Source of the DNA: JANYLB01 sp963837715
GTDB lineage: Bacteria > Actinomycetota > Acidimicrobiia > IMCC26256 > JANYLB01
Direction of reading: 5' to 3'
Length of the DNA: 64,000 nt
Assembly: GCA_963837715.1 (NCBI GenBank)
Contig: CAWIOF010000002.1
Span: 2,232,001 to 2,296,000, forward strand
Each line of letters opens with the position of its first letter. The first letter of the stretch is position 1. Shown in pieces: positions 38,074-48,220 of the stretch. The position numbers and the translations under genes were made by a program. A model generated the notes under the pieces. The model worked only from the letters and a program-made list of their open reading frames with translations. It did not search any database and was not told the DNA's origin.

Positions 38074-38306
38074 GCCTCGAAGGTCGGGCTGACGCCGTCG
38101 GCCCCGGCCTTGGCGGTGAGGCGGTCGTGTTCGGCGTCGCTGACTGCTTCCGCCTCGTCGATCAGCATGATCGGGATGTCTTCGCGGACCGCGTACCGAC
38201 GGTGCAGGCGGGGGTTGTAGAGCGCGTCCTCATCGACGAAGTACAGGAGCGGACCCTTGTCTTCCGGGCAGGCGAGGATTTCGAGGAGCTTGGGATCGAG
38301 GGCCAT
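38070..38306 (-). CDS. Trm112-family (UPF0434) small protein
   Basis: The 78-residue protein starts 'MALDPKLLEILACPEDKGPLLYF', the typical start of Trm112/YcaR proteins, and has 'NPRLHRRYAVREDIPIMLIDEA'. Only one Cys is present, so the zinc site of eukaryotic Trm112 is incomplete, as in many bacterial members. Relatives activate methyltransferases. It is co-located with the phosphomannomutase and isomerase genes in many actinobacteria. Confidence 0.92.
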   Translation of the reverse strand: MALDPKLLEILACPEDKGPLLYFVDEDALYNPRLHRRYAVREDIPIMLIDEAEAVSDAEHDRLTAKAGADGVSPTFEA

Positions 38307-38323
38307 GGCGCGACTCCGGTGGG

Positions 38324-39676
38324 TCAGGACCCGCCCCGCACGAGCGCGAGCACCTCATCGGTGCGCGCCTCGCACGCGGCGCGGTCGGGGGCTTCGAGGT
38401 TGAGGCGGAGGAGTGGCTCCGTGTTCGATGCTCGCAGGTTGAACCACCACTCGCCGAAGTCGACGGTGAGACCGTCGAGGCGATCCTGCTGCGCGTCGGC
38501 ATAGTGGGCGGCGACCGCTTCGATCACCGTGGCGGGATCGTCGACCCGGGTGTTGATCTCGCCGGAATCGGCGTACCGCTCGAACGGCACCCTCAGCTCC
38601 GAGAGCGGTTGCCCGGCCCGGGAGAGCTGCTCGAGCACGACCAACGCGGCGATCGAACCGGAGTCGGCCCGCCAGTTGTCGCGGAAGTAGTAGTGCGCCG
38701 AGTGCTCACCGCCGAAGATGGCGCCGGTCTCGGCCATGACCTGCTTGATGAACGAATGGCCGACCCGGGTGCGCACGGGCACACCACCGTTCTCACGGAT
38801 CACCTCGGGCACCGCCTTGGAACAGATCAGGTTGTGCACCACCGTCTCGCCGGGGTGGCGTTCGAGGATCGCCTTGGCGACGATCGCGGTGGTCGTCGAG
38901 CCCGACACGGGTTCGCCGCGGTCGTCGACGAGGAACACGCGGTCGGCGTCGCCGTCGAACGCGAGGCCGATGTCGGCGCCGGTCTCGAGGACCGCGGCGC
39001 GGAGGTCGGCGAGGTTCTCGACCTGGATCGGATCGGCCGGGTGGTTCGGGAACGTGCCGTCGAGCTCCTGGAAGAGGACGCTCAGGTCGAACGGCAGGCC
39101 CGCGAAGACCGCAGGAACGACGAGGCCCCCCATGCCGTTCGCGGTGTCGGCGACGACCTTCAGCGGGCGCAACACCCCGGCATCGACGAACGACTGGACG
39201 TGCGCGGCGAAGTCGGCGAGCAGGTCCTGGCGCTCGACGCGGCCCTGCTCCTCGCCCCGCTCGAGCAGGCCGGCGGCGACCGCGGCCTTGATCTGCACCA
39301 ACCCGGTCTCCTCGCCGACCGGTGCGGCGCCGGCGCGACAGAGCTTGATCCCGTTGTACTGGGCCGGGTTGTGGCTCGCCGTGAACATCGCTGCGGGGGC
39401 GTTGAACTTCCCCGACGCGAAGTAGCACATGTCGGTGGACGCCAGTCCGATGTCGGTCACGTCGGCGCCCGCGAGGGTCACACCCTCGATGAACGCAGCC
39501 GCGAGCGGAACCGACGACGGACGCATGTCGTGGCCGACGATGACCCGCTCGGCGCCGGTGAACGTGACGAACGCGTTCCCGACCCGCTGGGCGATCGTCG
39601 TGTCGATCTCGTCGGGGAAGATTCCCCGGATGTCGTAGGCCTTGAAGATCGCGTCGAGCGCGACGGTGCTGGACAA
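38324..39676 (-). CDS. manB: Phosphomannomutase/phosphoglucomutase
   Basis: The 450-residue protein has 'FKAYDIRGIFPDEID', the phosphoserine loop 'FTASHNPAQYNGIK' with catalytic Ser, the Mg loop 'GLAFDGDADRVFLVDDRGE', the sugar-specificity loop 'GGEHSAHYYFRD', and the C-terminal phosphate-binding 'RASNTEPLLRLNLEA'. It converts mannose-6-P and often glucose-6-P to the 1-phosphates. It heads the ManB-Trm112-isomerase-cupin group. Confidence 0.95.
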   Translation of the reverse strand: MSSTVALDAIFKAYDIRGIFPDEIDTTIAQRVGNAFVTFTGAERVIVGHDMRPSSVPLAAAFIEGVTLAGADVTDIGLASTDMCYFASGKFNAPAAMFTASHNPAQYNGIKLCRAGAAPVGEETGLVQIKAAVAAGLLERGEEQGRVERQDLLADFAAHVQSFVDAGVLRPLKVVADTANGMGGLVVPAVFAGLPFDLSVLFQELDGTFPNHPADPIQVENLADLRAAVLETGADIGLAFDGDADRVFLVDDRGEPVSGSTTTAIVAKAILERHPGETVVHNLICSKAVPEVIRENGGVPVRTRVGHSFIKQVMAETGAIFGGEHSAHYYFRDNWRADSGSIAALVVLEQLSRAGQPLSELRVPFERYADSGEINTRVDDPATVIEAVAAHYADAQQDRLDGLTVDFGEWWFNLRASNTEPLLRLNLEAPDRAACEARTDEVLALVRGGS

Positions 39677-39721
39677 GAGAAGCGCCTTCGGAGGGCTACC
39701 CGGAACCCGGGAGGGAGGCTG

Positions 39722-42320
39722 TCATCGTAGTGCCGGAGGCGTCGGACTCCCCCACGTCGGGCTCGCCCACTTCTGCCGGGATCGATCATCTGGGGATCCG
39801 GCGTCGGATGCGGGCTGGTTCGACGGATGCACCTTCCGCCGGCGGGCGGGGCGCCCGAGGAGCACGAGCCCCGCCAGTCCTCCGAGACCGAGGAGCGTCC
39901 CCGCGATCCCGGCCCACTCGGCGGGAGTCCGGGCGTAGTAGAGCTCGACGTGCTCCGAGGTCGGCACCACGACCATGAAGTTCGGGGTGACGCGGTAGGG
40001 CCCATCCGCGCCGCGGACCGCCCAGTTCGGGTAGTCGGACACCTTCACCAACACCGGAACGCCGGTGCGGGACACGTCGAAGGCCACGGAGTCGTCGGAC
40101 ATCCGGACCTTCGACACGTCGACCTCGGGGAGTGGTGTGCGGGGAGCTTCGGCGGCCCGATCAGCGGGCACCCGGGCCCACGCCGCGGGACCGTCGGCGG
40201 CCAAGGGTCGGTCGAGGGCTTCGGGGGTGTCCCACCACGCCGCGCTGAGACACTCCCACGGCGTGAGCGACGGATCGTTCGGCGCGTCGGCCCCCGCCGA
40301 TGCCTCGGGAGCCGGGGTGCCGAAGCACTCCGACTGGGTCCCACCGTGGATCCCGGTCGCGACCACCGGTTCGTTCGCCAACGGCTGCACCAGCGGCGCG
40401 TCGCGCACTTCGTAGACGGCCCATCCGAGGGGTGGTTTCCCGTCGCGATCCGGCACGGTCGCGACCTTCACGAGCCCGGGATCCGCGTCGGCCTTCGCCG
40501 CGCGCATCGGTCGAGTACGCGAGGTAGTAGTCGACCCCGAGCATCCGGAGGTACTCCACGCCGAGATCGAAATCGGAGATGTCTCGGTACTTCAGGCCTC
40601 GCACGGGGTTCGACGCGTTGCCCGCGCCCTCGAGCGTCGACGCAGCCATGAAGTGGTACGGGGTGGTCCCCGACGACTCGTAGTACAGACCCTCCATCGA
40701 GGTCGTGTGCCCCCCGGTGAAGTACGGGAGCATCATCAGCGCGAGCGACGAGCCGTAGGCGTCGATGCTCCCGCCCCCCTCCCACAACGCTCGCCCCGGC
40801 GGCAGCGCCCGCATCTCGTCGATGAGCGACTTGAACTCGGGCCACGGCTTCGGTCGGTGGTCGGCGGACGCCAGGCCCGACGTGTCCTCGTACCCCGAGT
40901 AGTTCCAGTCGGCCCAGAAACGGAGGAACCCCCGGGTCGCGTCGACGCGGACGAGCGTGGCCCCGGTGATGAGCACCACGACCAGTGCCGCAGCACCGGC
41001 CCCGAGCACGGTGCCGCGAGCGGTCGTGGGTCTCCGGGTCGGGCGATCCACGCCTTCGGGCGCGCTTCCCTCGAGATCGGGCTCGGCCATCACCCACTCG
41101 ACGGCCCGACGCACGAACAGCGGGATCTCCGCGACGCCGATGCCGGCGAGCAGGAAGAGGCTCACGTACCAGAACGGGAGGAATCGAAGGTTCCACGCGT
41201 GCGCCTCCGGCCACAGGCGGAACACGACTGCGAACAACACGGCGATGGTGAACAGGACGTAGGGGCCGCGCTCGCGCCGGAGTCCGGCGGCGACGAGCCC
41301 GACCACCGCGAAGAGGAAGACCCACCAGAAGTACGTCGGGAAGAGGTACGTGACGTACTCGGTGATCTTCTCGTACCGCATGTTCGACGTGTACCCGAAG
41401 CTCGCGAGCAACGGCAGAGACCAGAAGGTCGTGAGCAGCGCGCCAACTGCGCCGATCGCGAACGCGATGAGCGCGGTGCGGGTGGGCTTGTAGAAGAGCC
41501 AGATCACCACCGCGCCCACGGCGGCGAAGATCCCGACGACGAGGTGGCTCAGCACGACGGCCGCGAGCAAGACCGCGGGCAGCCACGGCCGTCGCGAGTC
41601 GCGCAGCGCAACGGCGAGCGCGCCGAAGAAGCACAGCGCGAGCGCGAGCGCGAGCGTGTAGGAGAACTCTCCTGCCAGGTTGCTGCGCAGGGTCCCGCCC
41701 ATGATCCCCTGGTTGAACGCGATCGTCGTCGCTTCCTGCGAGGTCCCCGGTGCACCCTTGAAGAACAGGAACGCGACCATGGCCGGCGCGCACAGGGTGG
41801 CCATGACGCGGCGGAGCCCGAGGCCGCGGGCACACGCGTACGCCGCGGCGGGCAGGGCGACCGGTCCGATCGCGGTGACGACCTTGAACGCGACGTTGTA
41901 CGGCAGGACGACGTCGAGCAGGACAGTCAGGAGTGCGGGGATCGGGAAGTAGAACTGGCCCGCGGGGAAGCCGGCGTACCAGTCCTGCGACCAGCCGGCG
42001 ACGCGCCAGTGCGGCAGGAGGTGGTCGCGGAGGTAGGCGGGGAACCAGACGTGGGCGGCCATGTCGCCGCCGTTCGCGGTGGTGTTCCGGAGCAGCAGGT
42101 CGGGTCGGAGCTGCCAGAGCACGTACCCGCAGCACGCGAGCACAGCGAGGCCGAGGACGAACGGGGTGAGCGTCTCCACCACACCCTGACCGCGGAACGG
42201 CGGTTCCTCGCCCCTCGCGGGCTTTGGCGCCCCTCCGAACGCTGGTTGCTCACCGTCGAACGGGTCGTCGGCGCGAACGGGTCGCGGCTCGTCGACACCG
42301 GGGGTGAGATCGACGGGCAT
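39722..42320 (-). CDS. Large polytopic membrane protein (PTPS-related domain), frame break near 40506
   Basis: The N-terminal region has 'GDMAAHVWFPAYLRDHLLPHWRVAGWSQDWYAGFPAGQFYF', the pattern of the membrane domain called 6-pyruvoyl-tetrahydropterin synthase-related (PF10131). About ten helices follow, then an extracytoplasmic domain ('GNASNPVRGLKYRDISDFDLGVEYLRM'). At 'YYLAYST' the frame breaks; one base on it continues 'MRAAKADADPGLVKV' and ends with a C-terminal helix. Such proteins resemble GT-C type glycosyltransferases and may build surface polysaccharide. The corrected length is about 866 residues. ATG 42320 is preferred; an ATG at 42371 would add 17 residues. Confidence 0.8.
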
Positions 42321-42532
42321 CGGGTCAGCTTGCCAGTCGACACCGGGCCCGCGGTGGCGGGCCGTGATCACGCGGTGCGTGTCGTGCGGACGCGACTCGG
42401 CCGGGGCTCCCGGCGCACCGCGCCGACCCGGAGGCCGATGCGGGGCGCCATCACCCCGGCCGGGCTCGCCCTACGTCGCGAGTTGCAGTCGAACGAGTCG
42501 ACCCCGCAGGGCGATGTGTCGCCGTGCTCGGG

Positions 42533-42700
42533 TCAGTGCGCCCGGGCCCGGTCCAACACGTGAGACAGGGTCAGCGAACCGCCGGCCCCTTCCCATCCTT
42601 GGCTCTCACACTTGCCGCAGCGACGGAACATGAGCTCCTCGCCACCGACCGTCATCCTGATCTCGACCAGCTCCCGCTTGCCGCATGTGCTGCACCGCAT
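42533..42700 (-). CDS. Small zinc-ribbon protein, 55 residues
   Basis: The ATG at 42700 opens 55 residues: 'MRCSTCGKRELVEIRMTVGG', then 'MFRRCGKCESQGWEG' and a C-terminal 'TLSHVLDRARAH'. Two CxxC pairs, about 24 residues apart, form a zinc ribbon. Similar short proteins occur near PTPS-related or sugar genes in actinobacteria. Function is unknown; regulatory or RNA/DNA-binding roles are possible. The 190 bases between it and the large membrane gene and the 124 bases upstream contain no other gene. Confidence 0.7.
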   Translation of the reverse strand: MRCSTCGKRELVEIRMTVGGEELMFRRCGKCESQGWEGAGGSLTLSHVLDRARAH

Positions 42701-42824
42701 CCCGGACTCCCCGTTTCGTGGGCTTGCCTTGCCAGCCTCTTGGCACCGTTCCCAGGTTCGTGCATCGGGGTCGGAGCTGGATCTCTGGAGGATGATGGGA
42801 GGATGATCCCGCGTTTCCCCTGGT

Positions 42825-43294
42825 CAGGAGGGCGCAGCGGAGGCGCCGGACACCGCGCACGGGACGCCCACGGGTGAGCGATCGAGGCGCCGCAGCGAAG
42901 CCCGACCGTTCAGCAGGAGGGCGCAGCGGAGGCGCCGGACACCGCGCACGGGACGCCCACGGGTGAGCGATCGAGGCGCCGCAGCGAAGCCCGACCGTTC
43001 AGCAGGAGGGCGCAGCGGAGGCGCCGGACACCGCGCACGGGACGCCCACGGGTGAGCGATCGAGGCGCCGCAGCGAAGCCCGACCGTTCAGCAGGAGGGC
43101 GCAGCGGAGGCGCCGGACACCGCGCACGGGACGCCCACGGGTGAGCGATCGAGGCGCCGCAGCGAAGCCCGACCGTTCAGCAGGAGGGCGCAGCGGAGGC
43201 GCCGGACACCGCGGACGGAACGCCCACGGGTGAGCGATCGAGGCGCCGCAGCGAAGCCCGACCGTTCAGCAGGAGGGCGCAGCGGAGCCGCCGG
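42825..43294 (+). repeat. Tandem array: five 89-bp units plus a partial sixth
   Basis: Units start at 42825, 42914, 43003, 43092 and 43181 with an exact 89-base period, followed by a partial unit from 43270. Units 1-4 are identical; unit 5 has two substitutions near 43214-43220. Each unit holds 'CAGGAGGGCGCAGCGGAGG', 'GGTGAGCGATCGAG' and 'CGCAGCGAAGCCCGACC', the same plan as the dispersed copies. The array abuts the stop of the CPBP gene. Confidence 0.95.
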
Positions 43295-44044
43295 TCAGTG
43301 CAGGCGTGGGAGGAGGACGGCGAGGATCTGGACGGTGGTGAGCAGGTTGAAGCCGGCGTGGAAGAAGATCGACCGGGAGAGCTCCCCCGAACGGACCGCG
43401 AGCACCGCGGAGATCACCCCCATGGCGACGAGCGCCGGGAGCGCGACGTAGGCGCCCGGATCGAGCAGAACGTGGGCCGATCCGAACACGACGCCGCTCA
43501 CGAAGATCGCCCCGACCGGCGACATCCGACGCAGCAGCGATCGCAGCAGTAGGCCGCGGTACACCAGCTCCTCGATGACCGGCGCGACGACCACCACCCC
43601 GATCGCGAAGAGGATCTGCACCGTCCCCTGCGCCTTCTGGAACTGCTTGACGACTTCCTGGCCGGCGTCGTCACCCGCGAGTTGACTGATCGGCAGGAGC
43701 AGGAGGCCCAGGCCGAGGCTCGTCCCGAGGCCGACGAGCATCCACCCGGCGTCGCGGGCCCTGACGGCGAACCCGAAATCGGCGCCGAGGCTGCCCCGGC
43801 CCTTGCGTCGGGAGATGAACTCGAGGAACGCGAGGGTCGCGGCCGACTGGCCCAACATCGACGCGACGAGCCCCGCGACCGGCACCGTGCCGTCATCCGT
43901 CCCGAACGGGACGACGGCGATGGTGGCACCGATGATGCCGACGACCCAGGCGAGGAAGAAGTCGCCGAGACCCCAGCGGATCGGTGAGCGGGTCGAGCCG
44001 AGCCCGGGAATTCCCCACCTCGGCGCGCCGTTTCCCGAGTTCAC
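43295..44044 (-). CDS. CPBP family intramembrane metalloprotease
   Basis: The protein has about eight helices and the CPBP motifs 'EELVYRGLLLRSLL' (EExxxR), 'SGVVFGSAHVLL' and 'FFHAGFNLL', which place two Glu and two His at the membrane active site. Relatives process prenylated or bacteriocin-type peptides. The GTG at 44044 gives 249 residues. The frame stays open to an ATG at 44212, which would overlap the ftsH promoter region, so the shorter start is preferred. The 3' end lies inside a partial copy of the 89-bp repeat. Confidence 0.8.
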   Translation of the reverse strand: MNSGNGAPRWGIPGLGSTRSPIRWGLGDFFLAWVVGIIGATIAVVPFGTDDGTVPVAGLVASMLGQSAATLAFLEFISRRKGRGSLGADFGFAVRARDAGWMLVGLGTSLGLGLLLLPISQLAGDDAGQEVVKQFQKAQGTVQILFAIGVVVVAPVIEELVYRGLLLRSLLRRMSPVGAIFVSGVVFGSAHVLLDPGAYVALPALVAMGVISAVLAVRSGELSRSIFFHAGFNLLTTVQILAVLLPRLH

Positions 44045-44249
44045 GGGCGTCGACCGCGGGGAAGGGCTGACATCGGCAGCAGCGTACTGGCCGACTTCCA
44101 GGGTCCCCGATCGCCGAATACCCGGCACCACCAGCACCCGAGGGCCACACACAGCACCGTGGGCCCTACCATTGGGAACCACCGACCGGCGCTTCGTCGG
44201 ACGGCCGAGCATTCAGGAGTGCCACCTCCGTGCCGACGAATATCCGGCG

Positions 44250-46259
44250 ATGAGCCGCCGACCGAACGACGTCAGACCTCCGGGCGGGTCCCGACCCAGC
44301 GGACCCCCTCCGAAGCCTTCCTCCTCCTCGTTCCCGAGGTGGTTGCCGTGGGTGGTCCTCGCCGCGCTCGCAGCGGTGCTCCTCCTCACGAGTCTCGGCG
44401 GCAGCAGTCCGAGCAAGCAGTCGCTCAGCTTCAGCGAGTTCACCGCCGCCGTCGAGGAAGGCACCGTGAAGTCGGTCGACTTCGACAAGGACAGCGGCAA
44501 GATCAACGGTGAGTTCAAGGACCCCGTCGACGGGAAGTCGGAGTTCAGCAGCGACGGGCCGAAGGACGACCTGCCGGCGAGCACGCTCGCGCTCCTGAAG
44601 AAGCAGGACGTCGACTTCAACTACACCCAGGAGGGCTCGAACATCTTCGCCGAGCTCCTCCCCCTGCTGATCCCGGTCGTGCTCGTCATCGGCTTCTTCG
44701 TCTGGATGAACCGACGGGCGCAGGGCCAGATGGGCGCGGTCATGAACATCGGCAAGAGCCGGGCGAAGGTCTACAACACCGAGAAGCCGAAGACGACGTT
44801 CGCCGACGTTGCCGGCTACGGGCCGGTGAAGGAGGAGATCACCGAGGTGGTCGACTTCCTCAAGAACCCGGGCAAGTTCTCCGAGATCGGCGCGCGCATC
44901 CCGAAGGGTGTGCTGCTCGTCGGCCCTCCCGGTACCGGCAAGACACTCATCGCGCGTGCGGTCGCCGGCGAGGCGGGAGTGCCGTTCGTGTCGGTCACTG
45001 GCTCCGACTTCATGGAGATGTTCGTCGGAGTCGGAGCGGCGCGCGTGCGTGACCTCTTCCAGACCGCGCGGAAGCAGGCCCCCGCGATCATCTTCGTCGA
45101 CGAGATCGACTCCATCGGCCGCAAGCGCGGGGCCGGCCTCGGCGGCGGCCACGACGAGCGTGAGCAGACCCTGAACCAGATGCTCGCCGAGATGGACGGC
45201 TTCGAAGCCACCGAGGGCATCGTGATGATGGCGGCGACCAACCGCCCCGACGTCCTCGACCCCGCGCTCCTGCGGCCGGGCCGGTTCGACCGTCAGATCA
45301 TGGTCCCACTGCCGACGCAGGACGAACGCGTCTCGATCCTCAAGGTGCACTTCCGCGACAAGAAGATCTCCGGCGACGTCGACCTCGACGTCGTCGCACG
45401 CGGCACGCCCGGGATGAGCGGTGCCGATCTCGCCGGCCTCGTCAACGAAGCGGCGCTCTTCGCGGTGCGTCGGGGCGAGAACGAGGTGCACGCCCGCGAC
45501 TTCGACGATGCGCGCGACCGGGTCCTCATGGGTCTCAAGCGCGAGTCGATGGTGCTGACCGAAGAGGAGAAGGAGGTCGTTGCGTACCACGAAGGTGGTC
45601 ACGCAACGCTCGCGTACGTCCTCGAGCACGCCGACCCCGTGCACAAGGTCACGATCCTGCCCACCGGCATGGCGCTCGGTGTGACCCAGCAGCTCCCCAT
45701 CGAGGAGCGTCACATCTATCTGAAGGAGTACATCACCGACTCCCTCGTCGTCCGTCTCGGCGGGCGGATCGCCGAAGAGCTGATCTACGGCCACCTCTCG
45801 ACCGGTGCGCAGAACGACCTCGTCGGTTGCACGGAGCTCGCCCGCAAGATGGTGCGGGAATGGGGCATGTCGAAGCGGATCGGGCCGATGGCCTGGGGTT
45901 CGCAGGGAGCGGTGTTCCTGGGCGAGGACCTGGTGCACACCCGCGACTACTCCGACGAGACCGCACGCGTCATCGACGAAGAGGTCGAGTTCATCCTCCG
46001 CGAGGAGGAAGACCGGACCCGTCGCGTGCTCGGCGAGTACCGACCCGGGCTCGAAGCGGTCGCGCGGGCGCTGCTCGAGCACGAGACACTCGAAGGGGCC
46101 GAGGTCGGGCGGCTCATCGACGAGGCCATGGGCCGCAAGGTGGGCGGGCCGCGCATGGTCACCCGGGCCGACGGCACCGAGGTGGAGGCGACCGAAGACG
46201 AAGCCGACACCGATCGGGTCGAGGCCCCCGACATGTTCGCTCCCCTCCCCACGGAGTAG
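44250..46259 (+). CDS. ftsH: ATP-dependent zinc metalloprotease FtsH
   Basis: FtsH degrades misfolded membrane and short-lived proteins. From ATG 44250 the 669-residue protein has two transmembrane helices ('WLPWVVLAALAAVLLL' and 'LLPLLIPVVLVIGFF') flanking a periplasmic domain. The AAA module has Walker A 'GPPGTGKT' (225-232), Walker B 'IIFVDEIDS' and the SRH 'MAATNRPDVLDPALLRPGRFDR'. The zinc motif is 'HEGGH' (447-451), where most FtsH have HEAGH. A Pro-rich N-terminus and an acidic C-terminus follow actinobacterial forms. Confidence 0.97.
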   Translation: MSRRPNDVRPPGGSRPSGPPPKPSSSSFPRWLPWVVLAALAAVLLLTSLGGSSPSKQSLSFSEFTAAVEEGTVKSVDFDKDSGKINGEFKDPVDGKSEFSSDGPKDDLPASTLALLKKQDVDFNYTQEGSNIFAELLPLLIPVVLVIGFFVWMNRRAQGQMGAVMNIGKSRAKVYNTEKPKTTFADVAGYGPVKEEITEVVDFLKNPGKFSEIGARIPKGVLLVGPPGTGKTLIARAVAGEAGVPFVSVTGSDFMEMFVGVGAARVRDLFQTARKQAPAIIFVDEIDSIGRKRGAGLGGGHDEREQTLNQMLAEMDGFEATEGIVMMAATNRPDVLDPALLRPGRFDRQIMVPLPTQDERVSILKVHFRDKKISGDVDLDVVARGTPGMSGADLAGLVNEAALFAVRRGENEVHARDFDDARDRVLMGLKRESMVLTEEEKEVVAYHEGGHATLAYVLEHADPVHKVTILPTGMALGVTQQLPIEERHIYLKEYITDSLVVRLGGRIAEELIYGHLSTGAQNDLVGCTELARKMVREWGMSKRIGPMAWGSQGAVFLGEDLVHTRDYSDETARVIDEEVEFILREEEDRTRRVLGEYRPGLEAVARALLEHETLEGAEVGRLIDEAMGRKVGGPRMVTRADGTEVEATEDEADTDRVEAPDMFAPLPTE

Positions 46260-46266
46260 GAACGTC

Positions 46267-46330
46267 CTCACGGTCGAATCCGCTGCGCCGGCTCGACCGC
46301 TCAGCCGCCGGCTTCGCTCCGTCTCCGCTA
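46267..46330 (-). repeat. Dispersed repeat, short copy 4
   Basis: On the minus strand it reads 'GCGGAGACGGAGCGAAGCC', then 'GAGCGGTCGAG' and 'GCAGCGGATTCGACC'. The middle is shortened, so the copy is about 64 bases. Left and right hexamers are both GCCGGC and self-complementary. It lies between convergent ftsH and the thioredoxin-like gene. Confidence 0.55.
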
Positions 46331-46741
46331 GGCGCGCAGCTCGGCGACCGCGGCCCAGATGTCGGTGGCCGAGGTCGGCCCGACGAAGGCGGCCCGCACG
46401 ACACCCTCCGCGTCGGCGACGACCACCATCGGCACGGCCGAGATGCCGTAGCGGTCGTGGATCTCGCGGTCGTCCTGGTAGGTCAGCTCGGCGACCGCGA
46501 CCTGGGGCGTGTCGAGGGGGGCGATCTTCGCCGCGAGGTCGGGGCACGACCCGCACGTGGTCGAGCTGAAGAGCGCGACGAGCCACGGGGCGTCGGGTCG
46601 CGGGAAGTCGCCCCGCCGGAGCTGTCGGGGTGTCGGGAACGAGTCGACCGGCGGGCCTTCAGGCTTGCGGCGGCGGATGATCGCGGCGACCCCGATCGCG
46701 ACGACCACGATGGCCGCGGCGATGAGCGCGCGTTCGATCAT
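46328..46741 (-). CDS. Membrane-anchored thioredoxin-family protein
   Basis: The 137-residue protein has an N-terminal helix ('ALIAAAIVVVAIGVAAII') and a thioredoxin fold with active site 'TTCGSCPDLAAKIAPL' (CGSC). 'ISAVPMVVVADAEGVV' supplies the cis-Pro. It probably faces the outside of the membrane, but this depends on topology. It overlaps the DUF5719 gene as ATGA, so the two are cotranslated. It may reduce or oxidise exported cell-wall enzymes. Confidence 0.88.
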   Translation of the reverse strand: MIERALIAAAIVVVAIGVAAIIRRRKPEGPPVDSFPTPRQLRRGDFPRPDAPWLVALFSSTTCGSCPDLAAKIAPLDTPQVAVAELTYQDDREIHDRYGISAVPMVVVADAEGVVRAAFVGPTSATDIWAAVAELRA

Positions 46742-48220
46742 GGTGTCTCCCCGGGAGCCGGCCCGGGGATCCCCGGACTGACGGTGACCCAGGTGGCGCC
46801 GACGCTCTGACGGGCCGCGGCGACGGGTTGCGTCGCATCCACCACGATCCCTGCGTCCACCGCGACTCCGAGCGCGGTCGAGGTCGAAGGCGAACCGTCG
46901 GCCCGGCCCGACCCGGACGGCCCGCTGGGGAACGTCGCTCGACCCACCACCGATCGCCCGCAGCGTCACCCGAGCCGGTCGTCGACCGCGGTTCGCGATC
47001 ACGATCGAGTCGGTGGTGTCGGCGGCGACACGTCCGGTGGCGAAGGCCCAACGTCGGGACGTCGTCGGGACACCGATCGCCGCGGCGACGCCGGTCGGCG
47101 GTCGACCCAGGGTCTGTTCCGCGACGACGGGGGATGCGGAGTCGACCTCGATCCACGCACCGAGGCCGGCCGGAACCCGGGCACCGACGTCGACGGCCAC
47201 CGCAGCGCGGCTCGGGACCACGACGACCTGCGGTGCGAGTGTGGCATCGCCGTCGAGGCGGATGCGCACCGTCACCTGCGCCGGGCTCGCGCCCGGATTC
47301 GCGACCGCGACGACGCTGCCGCCGCCGACTCCGCCCACCGGGAACGACCATCGGGTCGAGAGCTCGGGAGTGCCGAGCGACACCGAGAGACCCTTCGGTT
47401 CGGCCTCCCGAACCGTTGCCTGCTCCGCGACGACGCGACCGGTCCGGGTGCGGACCTGGGTCGCGACGGTCGCCTGTCGGCTCACCGAATCGTGCAGCGG
47501 CACCATGACCCGCGTCCGACGGGGAACGACGATGCCCTGGAGGTCGCCGGGCGCGAGGAACCCGCCGTCGGTGAGGAACGTGAGGTCGACGATCGCGTCG
47601 TCGCCGAACGGGTTGAACAGGGCGAGCCACAATTGGCTCCCCCGGTCGGTCGTCCCCGCGGCGAAGGACCACGAGGCCGACGGACCCGTTGCACACGGAC
47701 CGACGGCGACGTCGTCGTTCCCGACCACCTCGTGCTCGACCACCGCGACGCCACCGAACGTCTCGACCACGACGCCGGGCTCGGGGGTCGCGAGCACATC
47801 GGCGACCGGGACCCGACTCTGCGCGCGCGCCGCGACCTCGAAGTCTCGCGTCACCGATTCACCACCACCGCCGGGCATGACGGTGACCGATGCCTGGACT
47901 GCCCGCGACCCGAGGTTCGTCACGATGATCGTCTCCGGCGTCGGACCGTCGGGCGTCGACGATCCGATCGCGCAGTACCAGGCGTTCGACAGCGAGTCGG
48001 CCGACGGGATCGTCGGTCCCGCGACCTCGATCGCGCTGCTCGACCGGCCGTCGTCGCTGATGCGATCGACCACCGCGGCGAACACGAGGGCCACGAGCAC
48101 GACGACGAGGATCGGCCACCGGCGATCAGCGTCGCGGACCGCATCGCGTGCCGCATCTCGCGCTGCGTCGCGTCGCGTCGTGGTGGGCGGCGGAAGGTCG
48201 GGCGGATTCACGTCGGTCAT
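46738..48220 (-). CDS. DUF5719 family protein, frame break near 46876
   Basis: The ATG at 48220 opens an N-terminal cytosolic segment, one helix ('WPILVVVLVALVFAAVV') and a long beta-rich exterior domain with repeating units like 'ETIIVTNLGSRAVQASVTVMP' and 'SIVIANRGRRPARVTLRAI'. This is the DUF5719 plan, found beside large glycosyltransferase genes in many actinobacteria. Near 'RRFAFDLD' the frame shifts; one base on it reads 'ALGVAVDAGIVVDATQPVA' and stops at 46738. The corrected length is about 493 residues. The four-base overlaps on both sides mark it as part of an operon. The break most likely comes from one extra base in the G/C run at 46872-46880. Confidence 0.85.

Noticed and set aside
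42336..42532. Gene in the spacer before the zinc ribbon
   Set aside because: Open frames here are shadows of the large membrane gene's upstream region with no start signal or recognisable motif.
42825..43294. CRISPR array
   Set aside because: The units follow one another directly with identical sequence and no variable spacers, and no cas gene is present. It is a tandem repeat.
45588..45602. Broken zinc site in FtsH (HEGGH in place of HEAGH)
   Set aside because: The three essential residues His, Glu and His are kept; Ala to Gly at the variable position fits HEXXH and is not evidence of inactivity.
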